From Lagopus muta (Eukaryota; Chordata; Aves; Galliformes; Phasianidae): a DNA stretch of 64,000 nucleotides. The notes under the pieces are model-generated. The model did no database searches. It saw only the letters and a list, made by a program, of their open reading frames with translations, and was not told where the DNA came from. The stretch covers positions 186,001 to 250,000 of the forward strand of contig NC_064466.1 of NCBI RefSeq assembly GCF_023343835.1, given 5' to 3'. Below, one piece after another: positions 1 to 20,990 of the stretch; the stretch's first letter is position 1; each line of letters begins with the position of its first letter. Both the position numbers and the translations under genes were made by a program.

Positions 1-9
1 GGTACGTAC

Positions 10-5575
<5,566 letters not shown>

Positions 5576-5687
5576 CTTCCCAGGGACCGCCTGCAGACGG
5601 CGCACTTCCGCTTCCGGTAGGGAGAAGCCGCGCTTGCGCAGTAGGCAACGCGAGAGCGCGTGAGGCTGGAGGGGAGGGGGCAAAGAA

Positions 5688-6009
5688 TGCGCGTGCGCTA
5701 AAGAAAGCCACGGCGGCGCTCGGGAATTTTGCGCACGCGCAGTGAGGAGATGCGGGAAGTAATGCATGCGCGGTGCCGCGGTGCTAGCGGTTGCGCATGC
5801 GTAGTGAGCGGATGGCGTGGTGCTGGTGCTTGCGCATGCGTGATGCGGCGACGCAGAAAGCTCCGCATACGCAGTGCCGCGGAGCTGGCCTTTGCGCATG
5901 CGCAGTACTGAGCTCGCGCGAGCGTATTGAAGCGATGCAGAAAATCACGCATGCGTAGTGCTGGGCCTGCGCATGCGTAGTGCGGTGATGCTAGGTCCGC
6001 GCATGCGCA
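5688..6009. promoter_or_regulatory. Cluster of about ten NRF1-like sites
   Basis: Near-palindromic GCGCATGCGC motifs matching the NRF1 consensus (YGCGCAYGCGCR) or one to two bases from it lie at about 5688, 5730, 5763, 5792, 5831, 5863, 5893, 5947, 5968 and 5999. Several share a following AGTG or AGTA, with about 21-39 bp between sites, which suggests a small tandem expansion. NRF1 is known to drive nuclear genes for mitochondrial proteins, which fits CHCHD5. Occupancy is inferred, not shown. Confidence 0.75.
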
Positions 6010-6025
6010 GAGCGGCGGCGGAGCG

Positions 6026-7117
6026 ATGTGAGTAGGGGACATGGAGGGGGGAAGCGGGCCGGGCCGGGCCGCGCTCATTCGGTGTCGCCTCGCAGGCAGG
6101 CGGCCCTGGAGATCACGGCGCGGTACTGCCGCAACGAGATGGAGCAGTACGGGCGCTGCGTGGCCGCCAGCCCGACTTCGTGGCAGACGGATTGTCACAG
6201 CCTCCGCCTCAGCATGTCCCGCTGCGCCGCCACGCAGTGAGTGCGGGTGGGGAGGGGGAGGGTAAAACGGGGCCTTTGGGGCTCTGAGGGGGGGGGGGGA
6301 AATGGGGCCTGTGGGGCTACAGGGGAAGAGGGGAGGAAATGGGGCCTTAGGGGCTCTATGGGACTCTATGGGGGGGAAATGGGGCTCAATGGGGAACACG
6401 GGGCTCTATGGAGGGGAGGAATGGGGCTCTGTGGGGGAGGAATGGGGCTCTATGGAGGTAGAATGGAACTCTGGGGGGAAAATGGGGCTCTGGGGGGGGT
6501 GGAATGAGGCTCTATGGGGGGGAATGGGGCTCTGTCCAGGAGGAGTGGGGCTCTGTGGGTTGAAAGCGGGGCTCTGTGGGGTCAAAAATGTGGTCTGTAG
6601 GGCTCTGAGTGGGGAAATGGGGCTCTGAGGGAGGCAGAATGGAGGCCTATGGGGCTCTATGGGGTCAAGAATGTGGTCTGTAGGGCTCTGAGTGGGGAAA
6701 TGGGGCTCTGAGGGAGGGAGAATGGTGGCCTATGGGGCTCTATGGGGTCAAGAATGTGGTCTGTGGGGCTCTGAGTGGGGAAATGGGGCTCTGAGGGAGG
6801 GAGAATGGAGGCCTATGGGGCTCTATGGGGTCAAGAATGTGGTCTGTAGGGCTCTGAGTGGGGAAGAATGGCAGCCTTTTGGGCTCTGTGCAGGGGAAAT
6901 GGGACTTTAAGGTGGAGAAATGGGTCCTGCATGTCTCTGAGCTGAGGGTCCTGTGCTGCCCCACAGCCCCATCGTGCAGCGGATCCGGGAGGACTGCGCT
7001 GAGCCCTTCGTGGCCTTCGAGCAATGCCTGAAGGAGAACCAGGAGTCGGTGCTGAACTGCAGTGAGCACGTCAACGCCTTCCTGCGCTGCGCCGAGAGGG
7101 TGAAGCTGCCGGCGTGA
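6026..7117 (+). CDS. CHCHD5: CHCHD5, twin CX9C mitochondrial protein
   Basis: Coiled-coil-helix-coiled-coil-helix protein, expected in the mitochondrial intermembrane space as a disulfide-relay (MIA40) substrate. Exons: 6026-6027 (only A and T of the start codon), 6096-6236 and 6967-7117. The start codon is split: AT, then GTGAGT, and the next exon supplies G followed by CAG GCG GCC (MQAALE, as in mammalian CHCHD5). The product is 97 residues. Four CX9C pairs are visible: Cys12/22, 34/44, 58/68 and 79/89, so the double CHCH architecture is intact. The C-terminus (VKLPA) is shorter than my recollection of the human tail. TGA is at 7115-7117, immediately before a possible donor (GAG/GTGAGA), so a 3' UTR intron is likely. 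Intron 2 is a G-rich minisatellite. The gene is head-to-head with ATP13A1. Confidence 0.95.
6240..6905. repeat. G-rich minisatellite filling CHCHD5 intron 2
   Basis: Degenerate ATGGGGCTCTATGGGG units fill the 730-bp intron. From about 6585 they form a longer unit of about 83 bp, marked by TGGTCTG at about 6591, 6674, 6757 and 6840. Confidence 0.85.
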
Positions 7118-7319
7118 GGTGAGAGGTGCAAAAATCCAGCCCAGGATGTGCTGAGAGATGCAGGTTTTCCTGCTGGGGGTTCTTTGTAAGTTGAAGAGCT
7201 GGTTTATAAACGGGAAGGGAATTCTGAAAGAAGCCGTAATCTTAAAGCTGTTCTTAAATAATTTAATCTCAAAGCTCGAAGGGAGCTTAGAAACAAGAGG
7301 AAGGCAACTTTTTTACGTG

Positions 7320-7555
7320 CGCAGGGAGAGGTAGGATGAGGGAGAAGGGCTTTAAACTTGAAAAGGAGAGATTTAGGGTAGATATGAGGAGGAAATTCTT
7401 TATCCAGAGTGTGGTGAGGCTTACAGCTGTGGTGCCCCATCCCTGGAGGTGCGTGAGGCTGTAGATGGGGCCCTGAGCTGGTGGGGGGCACACAGCCCCT
7501 CCTGGGGGGCTGGGGGGGCTTTGGGGTCCTTCCAACCCAACCGTGCTGTGATCCC
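7320..7555 (+). mobile_element. CR1 3' fragment downstream of CHCHD5 exon 3
   Basis: Contains CR1 landmarks in order: AGGAGGAAATTCTTTATCCAG, GTGGTGAGGC, CCCTGGAGGTGCGTGAGGC and GGGGTCCTTCCAACCCAAC. Diverged copy that runs into the 51-bp array. Confidence 0.75.
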
Positions 7556-7815
7556 ATCATTCTTTGATCTTTAAGGACCCTTCCAACCCAACCGTGCTGT
7601 GATCCCATCATTCTTTGATCTTTAAGGACCCTTCCAACCCAACCGTGCTGTGATCCCATCATTCTTTGATCTTTAAGGACCCTTCCAACCCAACTGTGCT
7701 GTGATCCCATCATTCTTTGATCTTTAAGGACCCTTCCAACCCAACCGTTCCGTGGTTGTGTGTTTTTGGGGCCTCTTCCAATCCGACCCAATCAACGTTC
7801 TGTGATCTTTAAGGT
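7540..7815. repeat. 51-bp CR1-tail minisatellite
   Basis: GACCCTTCCAA recurs at about 7576, 7627, 7677 and 7728, giving a 51-bp unit that also carries CTGTGATCCCATCATTCTTTG. It is the CR1 tail amplified in the sense orientation. Confidence 0.88.
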
Positions 7816-7973
7816 CTCCTCCAACCTTACCTGTTGTGGGATTCGGTGATTCTGTGCTCTTCCCAGAGAAATAGGAAGCATGGGAATACTGAACCTAAAC
7901 TCACTGATACCAAAAATCTCTCCTGGGTGTTTTCATGTCTTTTATTTGTCTATTGGTGTTGTTTTCTTCGCAG

Positions 7974-8190
7974 GGAACCCTGGAATTAAAACTCATGGTC
8001 AGAAGCAAAAGAAAACTCTTGATACTCTGCATTCTCATCACAATGCTTGGTTGGGTCGCTGCTCCCCCTCTGAAAAACCCGTGGGTCACTTGGGTCGGAA
8101 GCGAAAGCCACCTTTTATTTCTGCAGCTTGTACTGAGGAATTCCTTTTGTCTCTGAGGACAGCGTTTTGCCTTTGCCCCAATAAAAAGTA
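7974..8190 (+). other. Probable CHCHD5 3' UTR exon with poly(A) signal
   Basis: A pyrimidine-rich acceptor (TGTTTTCTTCGCAG) ends at about 7973, and AATAAA lies at 8180-8185. With the donor-like GAG/GTGAGA just after the CHCHD5 stop (7117), this fits a spliced 3' UTR. It is unique sequence, with a second AATAAA at 8515-8520. No conserved reading frame was recognised. Inference only; transcript data are needed. Confidence 0.5.
8180..8185 (+). terminator. Candidate CHCHD5 poly(A) signal AATAAA
   Basis: AATAAA about 1.06 kb downstream of the CHCHD5 stop codon, in the putative 3' UTR exon. Confidence 0.5.
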
Positions 8191-8589
8191 ACCAGCCAAC
8201 ACGCTGCTGAAGACTGAAACCCAGCTCTGGCTTTTTCCACTGTTGACAGGAGCTGCTTTTGGAGCTGAACTGACTCCTTGTTTCCTCAAGCATGGAATTC
8301 CCAGCTTGCCCAGTTTGGGAGCCCCGTGGGCTTTGTGCAGCTTTAGAACAGCAGAGGGAGTCTTCCCACAGCAGAACAACTGCAAACTCCAGAGCTCCTC
8401 CAACTCTGAGCCGTCAGCAACGCAATGAAGATCTGCTGAGGGTGGGGGGCTGCTGCCCGCGTCCTCGCTTTGGGGGGGGACACAGAGCCCGATTTCTGGG
8501 CTGTAATGAATGGAAATAAACCATCACTCTGTAAGGATGTTTTACAAGGAGTGGATGAAGAGATTCTGCCCTCTGCAAACTGCTTTTTC

Positions 8590-8715
8590 TCGACCCCCGC
8601 CGCTCCAATTCCAGCATCCGACCACTCTTTCAGAAGAGGGATTTTTTTTCCCTAACGTCCAAACTGAGCCTCCCCTGGCGCAGCTTGAGGCCGTGAGTTG
8701 TTGTACCTGAAGGGA
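8590..8715 (-). mobile_element. Diverged CR1 fragment
   Basis: Reverse-oriented CR1 piece recognised by CTCCCCTGGCGCAGCTTGAGG (degenerate) and the CCTAACGTCCAA segment. Old copy, boundaries approximate. Confidence 0.6.
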
Positions 8716-10875
8716 AAGGTGAGGCGTGGAGCAGGAACTTGGCTGGGATCCATTCCCACTGCCATACCACCCCCAGGTCGCACAGATCCGCGTTCCAACC
8801 CCGGCGTGAGGCCAAGCGGGGTTGGCAGCCTTCACTCAGCTCAATCCTCCAGCCAGGCAGTTTAACTCCTTTGGGGAGAGGTGCAGCGGATGGCTGTGGC
8901 TCTGTCCCTGCTTCCAGCACGGCCTGAATCGTCTCAACGCACTGCAGCACGAGTGGGATTTGAGATGGAGCAGATGAGAGCATCCACGCTCACAGGAAAC
9001 GCTTTTCCTTTTCACTGGGCAGTGTTTGAAATGTAAAAGCTAAAACGCGCTCTGCTTTCCAAGTGGGGAGGAAAAGGAGACGGCAGCTTTGCTCCCAAAA
9101 GGCGTTTTGGGAAGCGCTATTGGAGGAAAAACTTATTTCCAGTGATTCTTTGGCGACGCGTTTATCCTGAGCAGCGCAGTTGGCGAAGTCTGCGGCCCCA
9201 ACAGCTTTATTAAGGGCTGCATGGGAGCGGAGGTTGCTTTGCGTGCTGTTGACACCGCATTGAAACGTCAGCACGGTGGCAGCAAAGCCATTTTTCATTG
9301 TGGTTGAGGTGCTGTGGGCCCCCTCTGAAGCCTGATCACGTCTCCTCCAGAGCTGGAGCTGCTCCATTATTTCTTTATCAATGCATTAACCGCTGAGCTG
9401 CCGGGGCGCCTTGCATGGGGCAGCAGGACCCGACTGATCCTGAACCTGGGGGTTGTGGAGATGGAGTTCTGCTGTTCTTTTCCCTCTGCATTTTGGCTGT
9501 GACAAGTGGAAAAGGAGGGCAGAGCAGCAAAGCCACGTACAGGGGGTGAGAAACTGCCCCGAAAACAGAGGAGGAAGCTGTTATTTCCAAACCCATCCAC
9601 CACGTCTGTGTTTCTACCTTTGGGAAACGTCCTGAAGGGCAGCACCTGAAGAAGGCAGCGGTTGCTCCGCTGTTTTTCACCCAGCAGAAGCTGCCATCTG
9701 AAAACATGGGACGTGCAGCTCTCTTTGTCACTGCGGTTCTGATTCTTGGCTCCCGTCCTGCGGCCATCGCTCCGTCCTGTGTTTTATTGCCCCTGCTTTT
9801 AATTGTTCTCAGCTCTGATTGTGTTCACAGGTTAAGCAAGGCGGGGGCCGGTTCTGCTTTCCCTTCCCCATTGAGTGTCCCTGCAAGGAAACTGAGCTGT
9901 TCCAAGCTTCCCTGCGTGTCCCCCCAAACCAAAAACAGCCACCCAGCTGGGGAGCAACAAGGAATAATTAATTAAAGCGTTCTGAGCTCTGTATCTGTTA
10001 GATACGATGATGCCGCGATGATTCCCTGCCTCATTTTCCCCCTTTTTGGAGCTCAGAACACGAAGTTGAGCACCGGGTTTGTTTTTTGTTTCCCTCCCGT
10101 GGCTTTGGCTGATGTCACTTTTCTTTCCAAGCTGAACTCTGGAGGTGAATCACGCACCGCCCCGGAATGAGGAACTCCCCCGAAAGCCTCTTTCATTTTT
10201 CACCCAGAAAATATTCTCGTTTTACACTCTGCTTCTCTTACTGAAAGGAGCCATAAATCAGCACCGTCCCTTTGGTGTTGGCCGTCGACGGGGGAGATTT
10301 AGTGCTGCCAGCAGCCCCGGGTCTTTGGTGGGCAGCGGCAGAGGGCAGAGAGCCGTGCGGAGCCGCATTCCATTCGCACACACCGTTTGCTTTCCTTGGC
10401 TGCTGGCCCGCTGGGCTTCGAGCTGCTGCTGGGCAGATGAAGGGTTTTCCACTCTGGCCTCTCTGTTTTGCTTTCCTTCGCCCTTTCTCCTCCTCTCTGG
10501 GCAGGGGGAATTTCCAGCTTGCTGTTGTGAGCCCTGTGTGCTGACAGCGAGGTTTGCTCCTCTCAAAAGCACTGAGGCAAAGCCAGAAAGCGTGGGTGTC
10601 GTCCAGCCTGCTGCCCTCCTGCTCTGTGCTCTGCTGCAGGGTGAGCTCAGCCTTTCCCTGGAGTGATTTCCTCCCCCTGAGCCTGCATTCCTCCCCGCCG
10701 CCCATCGGGGCTTTGCAAAAGAACCAGATCCCAATCGCAAAGCTTCTCCTGCCTCAGAAGCAGTGCTTGCTGTCTTTTATTGCTGCAAGAACGCGTTTCC
10801 AGCTGCAAAACACAGCTGGGAGCAATCGCCGAGCCCCGATACCTGGCTGTGCTGCTGGTGCAGTGGGACCCCCTG
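8716..10875. other. Unique intergenic sequence, no gene recognised
   Basis: Non-repetitive DNA between CHCHD5 and the CR1 at 10.88 kb. Short open frames on both strands have no family resemblance, splice context or conserved motif that I can recognise. Confidence 0.6.
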
Positions 10876-11450
10876 ACACAGAATCACAGAATCACAAGGT
10901 TGGAAACGAGCTGCAAGATCATCCAGTCCAACCCCCCTCCCATTGCTATCAGTGCCACAAGCACTAAACCACATCTCGTAGCTCCTCATCCAGGCGCCTC
11001 TTGAACGCCGCCAGGGACGGCGACTCCACCACCTCCCTGTGCAGCCATTGCAGCGCCTGACCACCCTTTGAGAGAAGAAGTTTCTCCTCATATCCAACCT
11101 AAACCTCCTCTGGTACAACTTCTGGCCGTTTCCTCGGCTCCTACTGTTTGCCTGGGAGAAGAGGCCAGAGCCTTTTGCACCACAGCCTCCCTTCATGCAG
11201 TTGCACAGTGCAATGCAGCCTCCCCTGAGCTCCTCTTCTCCAGGCTGAACATTCCCAGCTCCCTCAGCTGCTCCTCATCAGCCCTGTGTTCCAGACCCCA
11301 CACCATTTCATTGCCCTCCTTTGAACACATCCCAGGGCCTCCATGTCTTTCTTGCAGTGAGGGGCCCAAAACTGAACCCAGCACTCGAGGTGCGGCCTCA
11401 CCAGTGCTGAGTAGAGGAAACCCCAGCAGGACCCCCTTGCAACCCACTGT
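10876..11450 (-). mobile_element. CR1 LINE fragment
   Basis: Reverse-oriented CR1: CAGAATCACAGAATCACAAGG tail at the left, then CAGTCCAACC, GAGAAGAAGTTTCTCCTCAT, TCCAGGCTGAACATTCCCAG and TTGCAGTGAGGGGCCCAAAA. About 575 bp, 5'-truncated. Confidence 0.9.
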
Positions 11451-11565
11451 GTGACAAAGGTGGAAGTGAATCACCTGTAGCAAAGCGCCCAGTGGCCACG
11501 TGGGCAAAATTACACCCAAATCTGCTGCTTCTGCTGAAAGTTTCCCCGTTCCCTCTTAAAAAGAG

Positions 11566-11937
11566 ACATCCTCATTGCAGCCTATCAATACCTGAAGGGA
11601 ACCTACACCCAGGAGGGGAGTAAACTCTTCTAAAGGGCTGACAACAGCAGGACGAGGGGAAATGGATTCAAGTTGAAGGAGGGAAGATTGAGGTTGGATG
11701 TTAGGGGGAAGTTCTTTACTAGGAGAGTGGTTGGGCCCTGGAACGGGCTGCCCAGGGAGGTTGTGGATGCCCCGTCCTTGGACGTGTTCAAGGCCAGGTT
11801 GGACGGGGTCCTGGGCAACCTGATCTGAATGTGGATGTTTGGTGGCCCTGCCAGGCAGGGGGGTTGGAACTACATGATCCTTGGGGTCCCTTCCAACCTG
11901 GGTGATTCTGTGATTCTGTGATTCTGTGATCAGAGTG
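11566..11937 (+). mobile_element. CR1 LINE fragment, opposite orientation
   Basis: Sense CR1 from GCAGCCTATCAATACCTGAAG through CTGCCCAGGGAGGTTGTGG to three GATTCTGTGATTCTGTG tail repeats. It is divergent from the copy at 10876-11450, with truncated 5' ends facing. Very similar to the copy at 23.9-24.3 kb. Confidence 0.92.
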
Positions 11938-12935
11938 ATGGTGAAGGGTCTCCAGCCACGGAGCGAACGCGAAGGGAAGCGAGCGCCCATCAGTGGCTGT
12001 CGCGTTCACTCGTCTTTATGGAGGGGGGTGAGCTCTGCAAGGGCTGCAGTGGTGTCACACAGATTTCCTTCTGCCCCTTCCCTCCACAACAGCCTTGGGA
12101 AGGCCAAAAAGAAAGAAAGAAGAAGCAAAACGCAGTGGGATTTCGTCTCCTTTCATCCCCAGCACTGGGGGCTTACGGAGCTCCTCTGTGACCACAGACG
12201 ACGACCGTGAGCCATTTTTATTTTTATTTTTATTTTTATTTTTAATCGTTTGAGGGAATACACACTTGTACAATCAGACTGACAACAGCCCCCGGGGGAG
12301 GCTCAGGAGTAAAACACCACGTACAGAAACATCGGCCAGGTTCTCAGCTGCGCTCACAGCTCTGGAGGTCAGGATTTAGACAATAAGTCACGGTTTCCTG
12401 TTGGGAGTCATCTGCTCATCAGTCCCTCTGTCCAAACAGATGTGGGGAAATCAGTTCTGGAGGAGCTCCTTCCTTCGTCTGGCACGATTCTGGGAAAACC
12501 TGACCTTTCCAGCAATATTGGCTCCGTGTCCTTCACAGCTGTAAAGAACCGAATCCCACATTTGGGTCCTGGCTGGGAGAATAAAGGATTCCTGTTTGGT
12601 AATAATTCAAACTTCCAATCTCTGTTCTGTTTTTTCTTGCTTGTTTTATGGTTTGTTTTTTTTCTGGGAGGGGGGCGGTGATTCGCATCGGTGCCCGTTG
12701 GCTTCTCTCTGCCTCGCTGAGAAGGGCGTTGTGACGGGGGGGAGAAAATGGATCCCTGCTCCCAACCCGCAGCAGAGACGCGCTTTGCTCTTGGCTGAGC
12801 CCTGGCATCGCTGCTGGGTTCCCTTCAAAGCCCAAATGAGATTTCGGGGGGTAAAGGCATCCAGTTTATTTCTGCCATCACGTATTGGAGGGCAGCGAGG
12901 TGCTGGGATGCCTGGAAGAGGAGTCAGGGTGGGAA
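11938..12935. other. Unique intergenic sequence with a (TTTTA)n run
   Basis: No gene recognised. A (TTTTA)n microsatellite sits at about 12214-12245. TTTATT in this run would read AATAAA on the minus strand, so it could supply a distal poly(A) signal for the LMX1-like gene, but this is speculative. Confidence 0.5.
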
Positions 12936-13870
12936 ATGATCAGATCGTGGAACTATGGGGTGGTTGGGCGAGAAGGGACCTTAAAGGTCATGGAACCATG
13001 GGATGGTTGGGTTGGAAAAGACCTTAAAGATCACAGAACCATGGGATGGTTGGGTTGGAAAGGATCTTAAAGATCACGGAATCATGGGATGGTTGGGTTG
13101 GAAAGGACCTTAAAGATTACAGAACCATGGGATGGTTGGGTTGGAAAGGTCCTGAAAGATCACAGTACCATGGGATGGTTGGGCGAGAAGGGACCTTAAA
13201 GGTCCTGGAACCATGGGATGGTTGGGTTGGAAGGGTCCTTAAAGATCACAGAGCCATGGAATGGTTGGGATGGAAAGGACCTTAAAGATCACAGAACGAT
13301 GGGATGGTTGGGTTGGAAAGGACCTTAAAGATCACAGAACCATGGGATGGTTGGGTTGGAAGGGTCCTTAAAGGTCACAGAATCATGGGATGGTTGAGTT
13401 GGAAAGGACCTTAAAGATCACAGAACCATGGGATGGTTGGGTTGGAAAGGACCTTAAAGATCACAGAACCATGGGATGGTTGGGTTGGAAAGGACCTTAA
13501 AGGTCACAGAATCATGGAATGGGTTGGAAGGGTCCTTAAAGATCATGGAACCATGGGATGGTTTGGGTTGGAGGAGACCTTAAAGATCACAGAACGATGG
13601 GATGATTTGGGTTGGAAAGGACCTTAAAGATCACAGAACCATGGGATGGTTGGGTTGGAAAGGACCTTAAAGATCACAGAACCATGGGATGGTTGGGTTG
13701 GAAGGGTCCTTAAAGATCACAGAACCATGGAATGGGTTGGAAAGGTCCTTAAAGATCACAGAATCATGGGATGGTTGGGTCGGAAGGGTCCTTAAAGGTC
13801 ACAGAATCATGGAATGGGTTGGAAAGGTCCTTAAAGATCAGAGAACCATGGGATGGTTGGGTTGGACAGA
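12936..13870. repeat. CR1-tail minisatellite, about 22 copies
   Basis: Tandem units of about 39-43 bp: ATGGGATGGTTGGGTTGG, AAAGGACCTTAAAGATCACAG, AACC. Same parent unit as the arrays at 4.9, 17.6 and 19.4 kb. Confidence 0.93.
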
Positions 13871-14737
13871 ACCTCAAAAGTCATCTGGTTCCAACCCACC
13901 AGCCGTGAGCAGGGTTGCCAATAAAACCTGCTGTGGACAAAGCTATAAAGGCTTTCCAGCAGGAATATTTTTGGGGCAAATCCTCTTCACTTTGCTGTTT
14001 CAAAATGGAAAAAAAAGAAAAGAAAAGAAAAAAAAGCAGAAAGGAGCACGGCTGGCAGCTGTGATTTTGTGCTCTGTCCACAAACGGAGTGAAAGCGCCC
14101 CTTTGGAGGACGAAAGGTGTGACAGCAACGGGGAACTCGCTGCGGCTTTGCCACGTTTCCTCTTGGCATCCTTAACGGAGCAGAAATGCTCCCATTTCTG
14201 GAGGCAGACACCGATCCCAGCTGTTTCATTCCAAAGCCAGGCGACGGCGCCTTTGTGAAATGTCAGATGAAAGCTGCCCTGCGGTGGCCATGAAGAGGGG
14301 CATGGAGCAGAGAGAGGCGTCCCTTGGAGAGGCCTCAGGACCTTGTTGAAAATTAACCTTGCCCCACGAAGCGTCTGGGCTGAGGAACGAGGCAAACCAG
14401 CGCAGCAGGGATTGAATAAACAAGAGGAAGAAGCCTGCGCTGCTGCTTGGGGCCGCTCCGCTCGGCTTGGCCAGTCTGTGTCGGAAGGACGTCATGCTCA
14501 AACACGGGACAAACTGCTAAAGGAACAGCTAAACAACATCATACCGTCCACTGAGGCTAGAAAGTAAGGAGAGAGGCAACCCCGAGTCCTTCGGGTTGCA
14601 GAATAGCGCCTTCTGCTCGGGCCGGATCCGCCGCCTCCTCCGTTGTGCAGCACTCAAGGAATGTCTCGTGTCCGAACCCAGAGCAGCACCCATCCGAGAT
14701 ACTGGATACTGGGTCCTGGTGGAGAGCAGTTTGAAGG
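13871..14737 (-). other. Unique sequence, possible 3' UTR of the LMX1-like gene
   Basis: Non-repetitive apart from an A-rich run at about 14008-14038. It lies directly downstream of the LMX1-like stop codon on the minus strand. No further coding exon seen. Confidence 0.5.
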
Positions 14738-19100
<4,363 letters not shown>

Positions 19101-19379
19101 CTGCAAAGCAAAACCCGGGGTCAGGAGCTCGGGGAAGGGGAGAATTGGGGAACAGATTGGGTTGGAGCTGTCACACCAAGGCAGACTTCTTTCAAAAAAG
19201 CACCATCAGTAATTAACGCGTGCCGCACCGATAGCTCAATGGATTCCCCCATCCGGCCCTTTCAAATCGGGATTTTCCCCCCCACCAATAGGATTTGCCA
19301 GGGAAACAGCATCAAATTTCATGTTTTCTTTCCCATAGTGCAGTAAGGAGCGTTACTGCGACAGGCAGATGGGCAGAAA

Positions 19380-19805
19380 ATCGGCGGTGGAGGATGGGGT
19401 TGGGTTGGAAAGGTCCTTACAGATCACAGAACCATGGGATGGGGTTGGGTTGGAAAGGTCCATAAAGGTTATAGAACTGTGGGGTGGGATTGGGTTGAGT
19501 GGGTCCTTACAGATCACAGAACCATGGGATGGAATTGGGTTGGATGGGTCCTTACAGATCACAGAACCATGGGATGGGGTTGGGTTGGATGGGTCCTTAC
19601 AGATCACAGAACCATGGGATGGGGTTGGGTTGGAAAGGTCCTTAAAGGTTATAGAACTGTGGGGTGGGATTGGGTTGAGTGGGTCCTTACAGATCACAGA
19701 ACCATGGGGTGGGGTTGGGTTGGATGGGTCCTTACAGATCACAGAACCATGGGGTGGGGTTGGGTTGGATGGGTCCTTACAGATCACAGAACCATGGGGT
19801 TAATG
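19380..19805. repeat. CR1-tail minisatellite with about 186-bp higher-order period
   Basis: Nine to ten units around GGGTTGGATGGGTCCTTACAG. A variant carrying GGTTATAGAACTGTGGGGTG recurs at about 19468 and 19654, marking a longer unit. It lies upstream of the LIM2 exon, in the presumed LMX1-like intron. Confidence 0.9.
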
Positions 19806-20990
19806 TTATAAGCATGGAATGAGCAGCTCGTAGCCTCTGCCCCACATCTCCTCGAGCCTCTGTCTGCTTTGTAAACACCTTTCAGTGCTGGGACGCTGCA
19901 GTGAGTCCCCCCCCCTCTCTTTTTCAGAGGGAAAACACCCAATTTAAGGGGCTCAGGAAACCAAGGGAGGAAGGAGGGGGACGCATGGAGCTGCACCCAC
20001 GCATCCCCAGCAATAAAAGTGATTTTGGGGTCCTCTTTTCCTTTCCATTGCTCAGTGCCTGGATTTTCCACGCTCAGGATTTCCTCTGCGGACCCCTCCA
20101 GGACCGTCCCCCCTCTCCCAGACGCTGTTTGTGCCCCTCACTGTGTCCAGAGAGAGAAACAAACAACCACCAAGTGCCCTGCGTGCGGAGCAGATGGTTC
20201 TGATGAAGTAATTTGGGATCTAAACAAATGCGAGCGGCGGTGGCTGCCGGCTGACAGCTCCCATTTAGCCACTTCACAAGGGAAAGTAATAAAATAGGGA
20301 TTAATTAGGCTGTTGTTTAAACACACAGGATCTTCCCCACCAGCAGGGAACTCATAAACTGGGATTGAGAACAAGACTGGGTTAATCCTCCTGGCAAACT
20401 CAGCGGAGCGGGATGAAGGGGCTTACAGGGGTGGGCTCATCCCTTCCAAATACCACCGTGGATTTGTGCTGCGCGGTGGCTTTCGGCTGCGGTTTGTGGG
20501 ACGAGCAGAACGGGGTGGGATTTCTCCCCCTCCTTTTGTGTGCCTTTGCCAGCGTCTCTCCCTTTTTCTCTTTGTCTTTTGCCTGTAATTCACACTTGAA
20601 AAATAAAAAATAATGATGGAGAAGCCGGGAGCGGTGAGCAGCCCTTTAGCTGTAGGCTTCTGCTGGTGGAAGAAGGGCGATATGGGAGGGTGCTGCAGGC
20701 ACAAAACCTGAGCTGAGGCCAAATCCGTCCCCCTTCCCAATATCCAACATCCTGCTGCTTCAGTGAAATAGTAAAAATAACAACAACAACAACAAAAAGC
20801 TCCCCACAACCACGGCCCAACAATAAAAGAGGGCCGACGCGTTCGCGTGGAATTTTTTGACAGGTATGAAATGCTACCAAGCGTTGGGTCGTGAATGCTG
20901 CTCGAATTCAAGGCCAGCTGGAGCGGAACGACCTCAGGTGTGGGGTGTGAGCGCGGTGCTGCTCAGCCTGGGGTTTGGATGGGTGATCTG
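19806..20990. other. Unique island, possible regulatory element of the LMX1-like gene
   Basis: Non-repetitive DNA. The part at about 20200-20400 holds AT-rich homeodomain-type motifs (GGGATTAATTAGG, TTGTTTAAAC, GGGTTAATCC) in moderate GC context. No coding exon, including LIM1, was recognised on either strand. Confidence 0.4.

Noticed and set aside
10145-10740. Possible gene in open frames on both strands at 10.1-10.7 kb
   Set aside because: No recognised domain, no consistent splice sites, and the two strands give equally long unrelated frames.
20138-20374. KCPACG-like cysteine pair considered as part of LIM1
   Set aside because: Wrong strand for the LMX1-like gene and no following His/Cys ligands.
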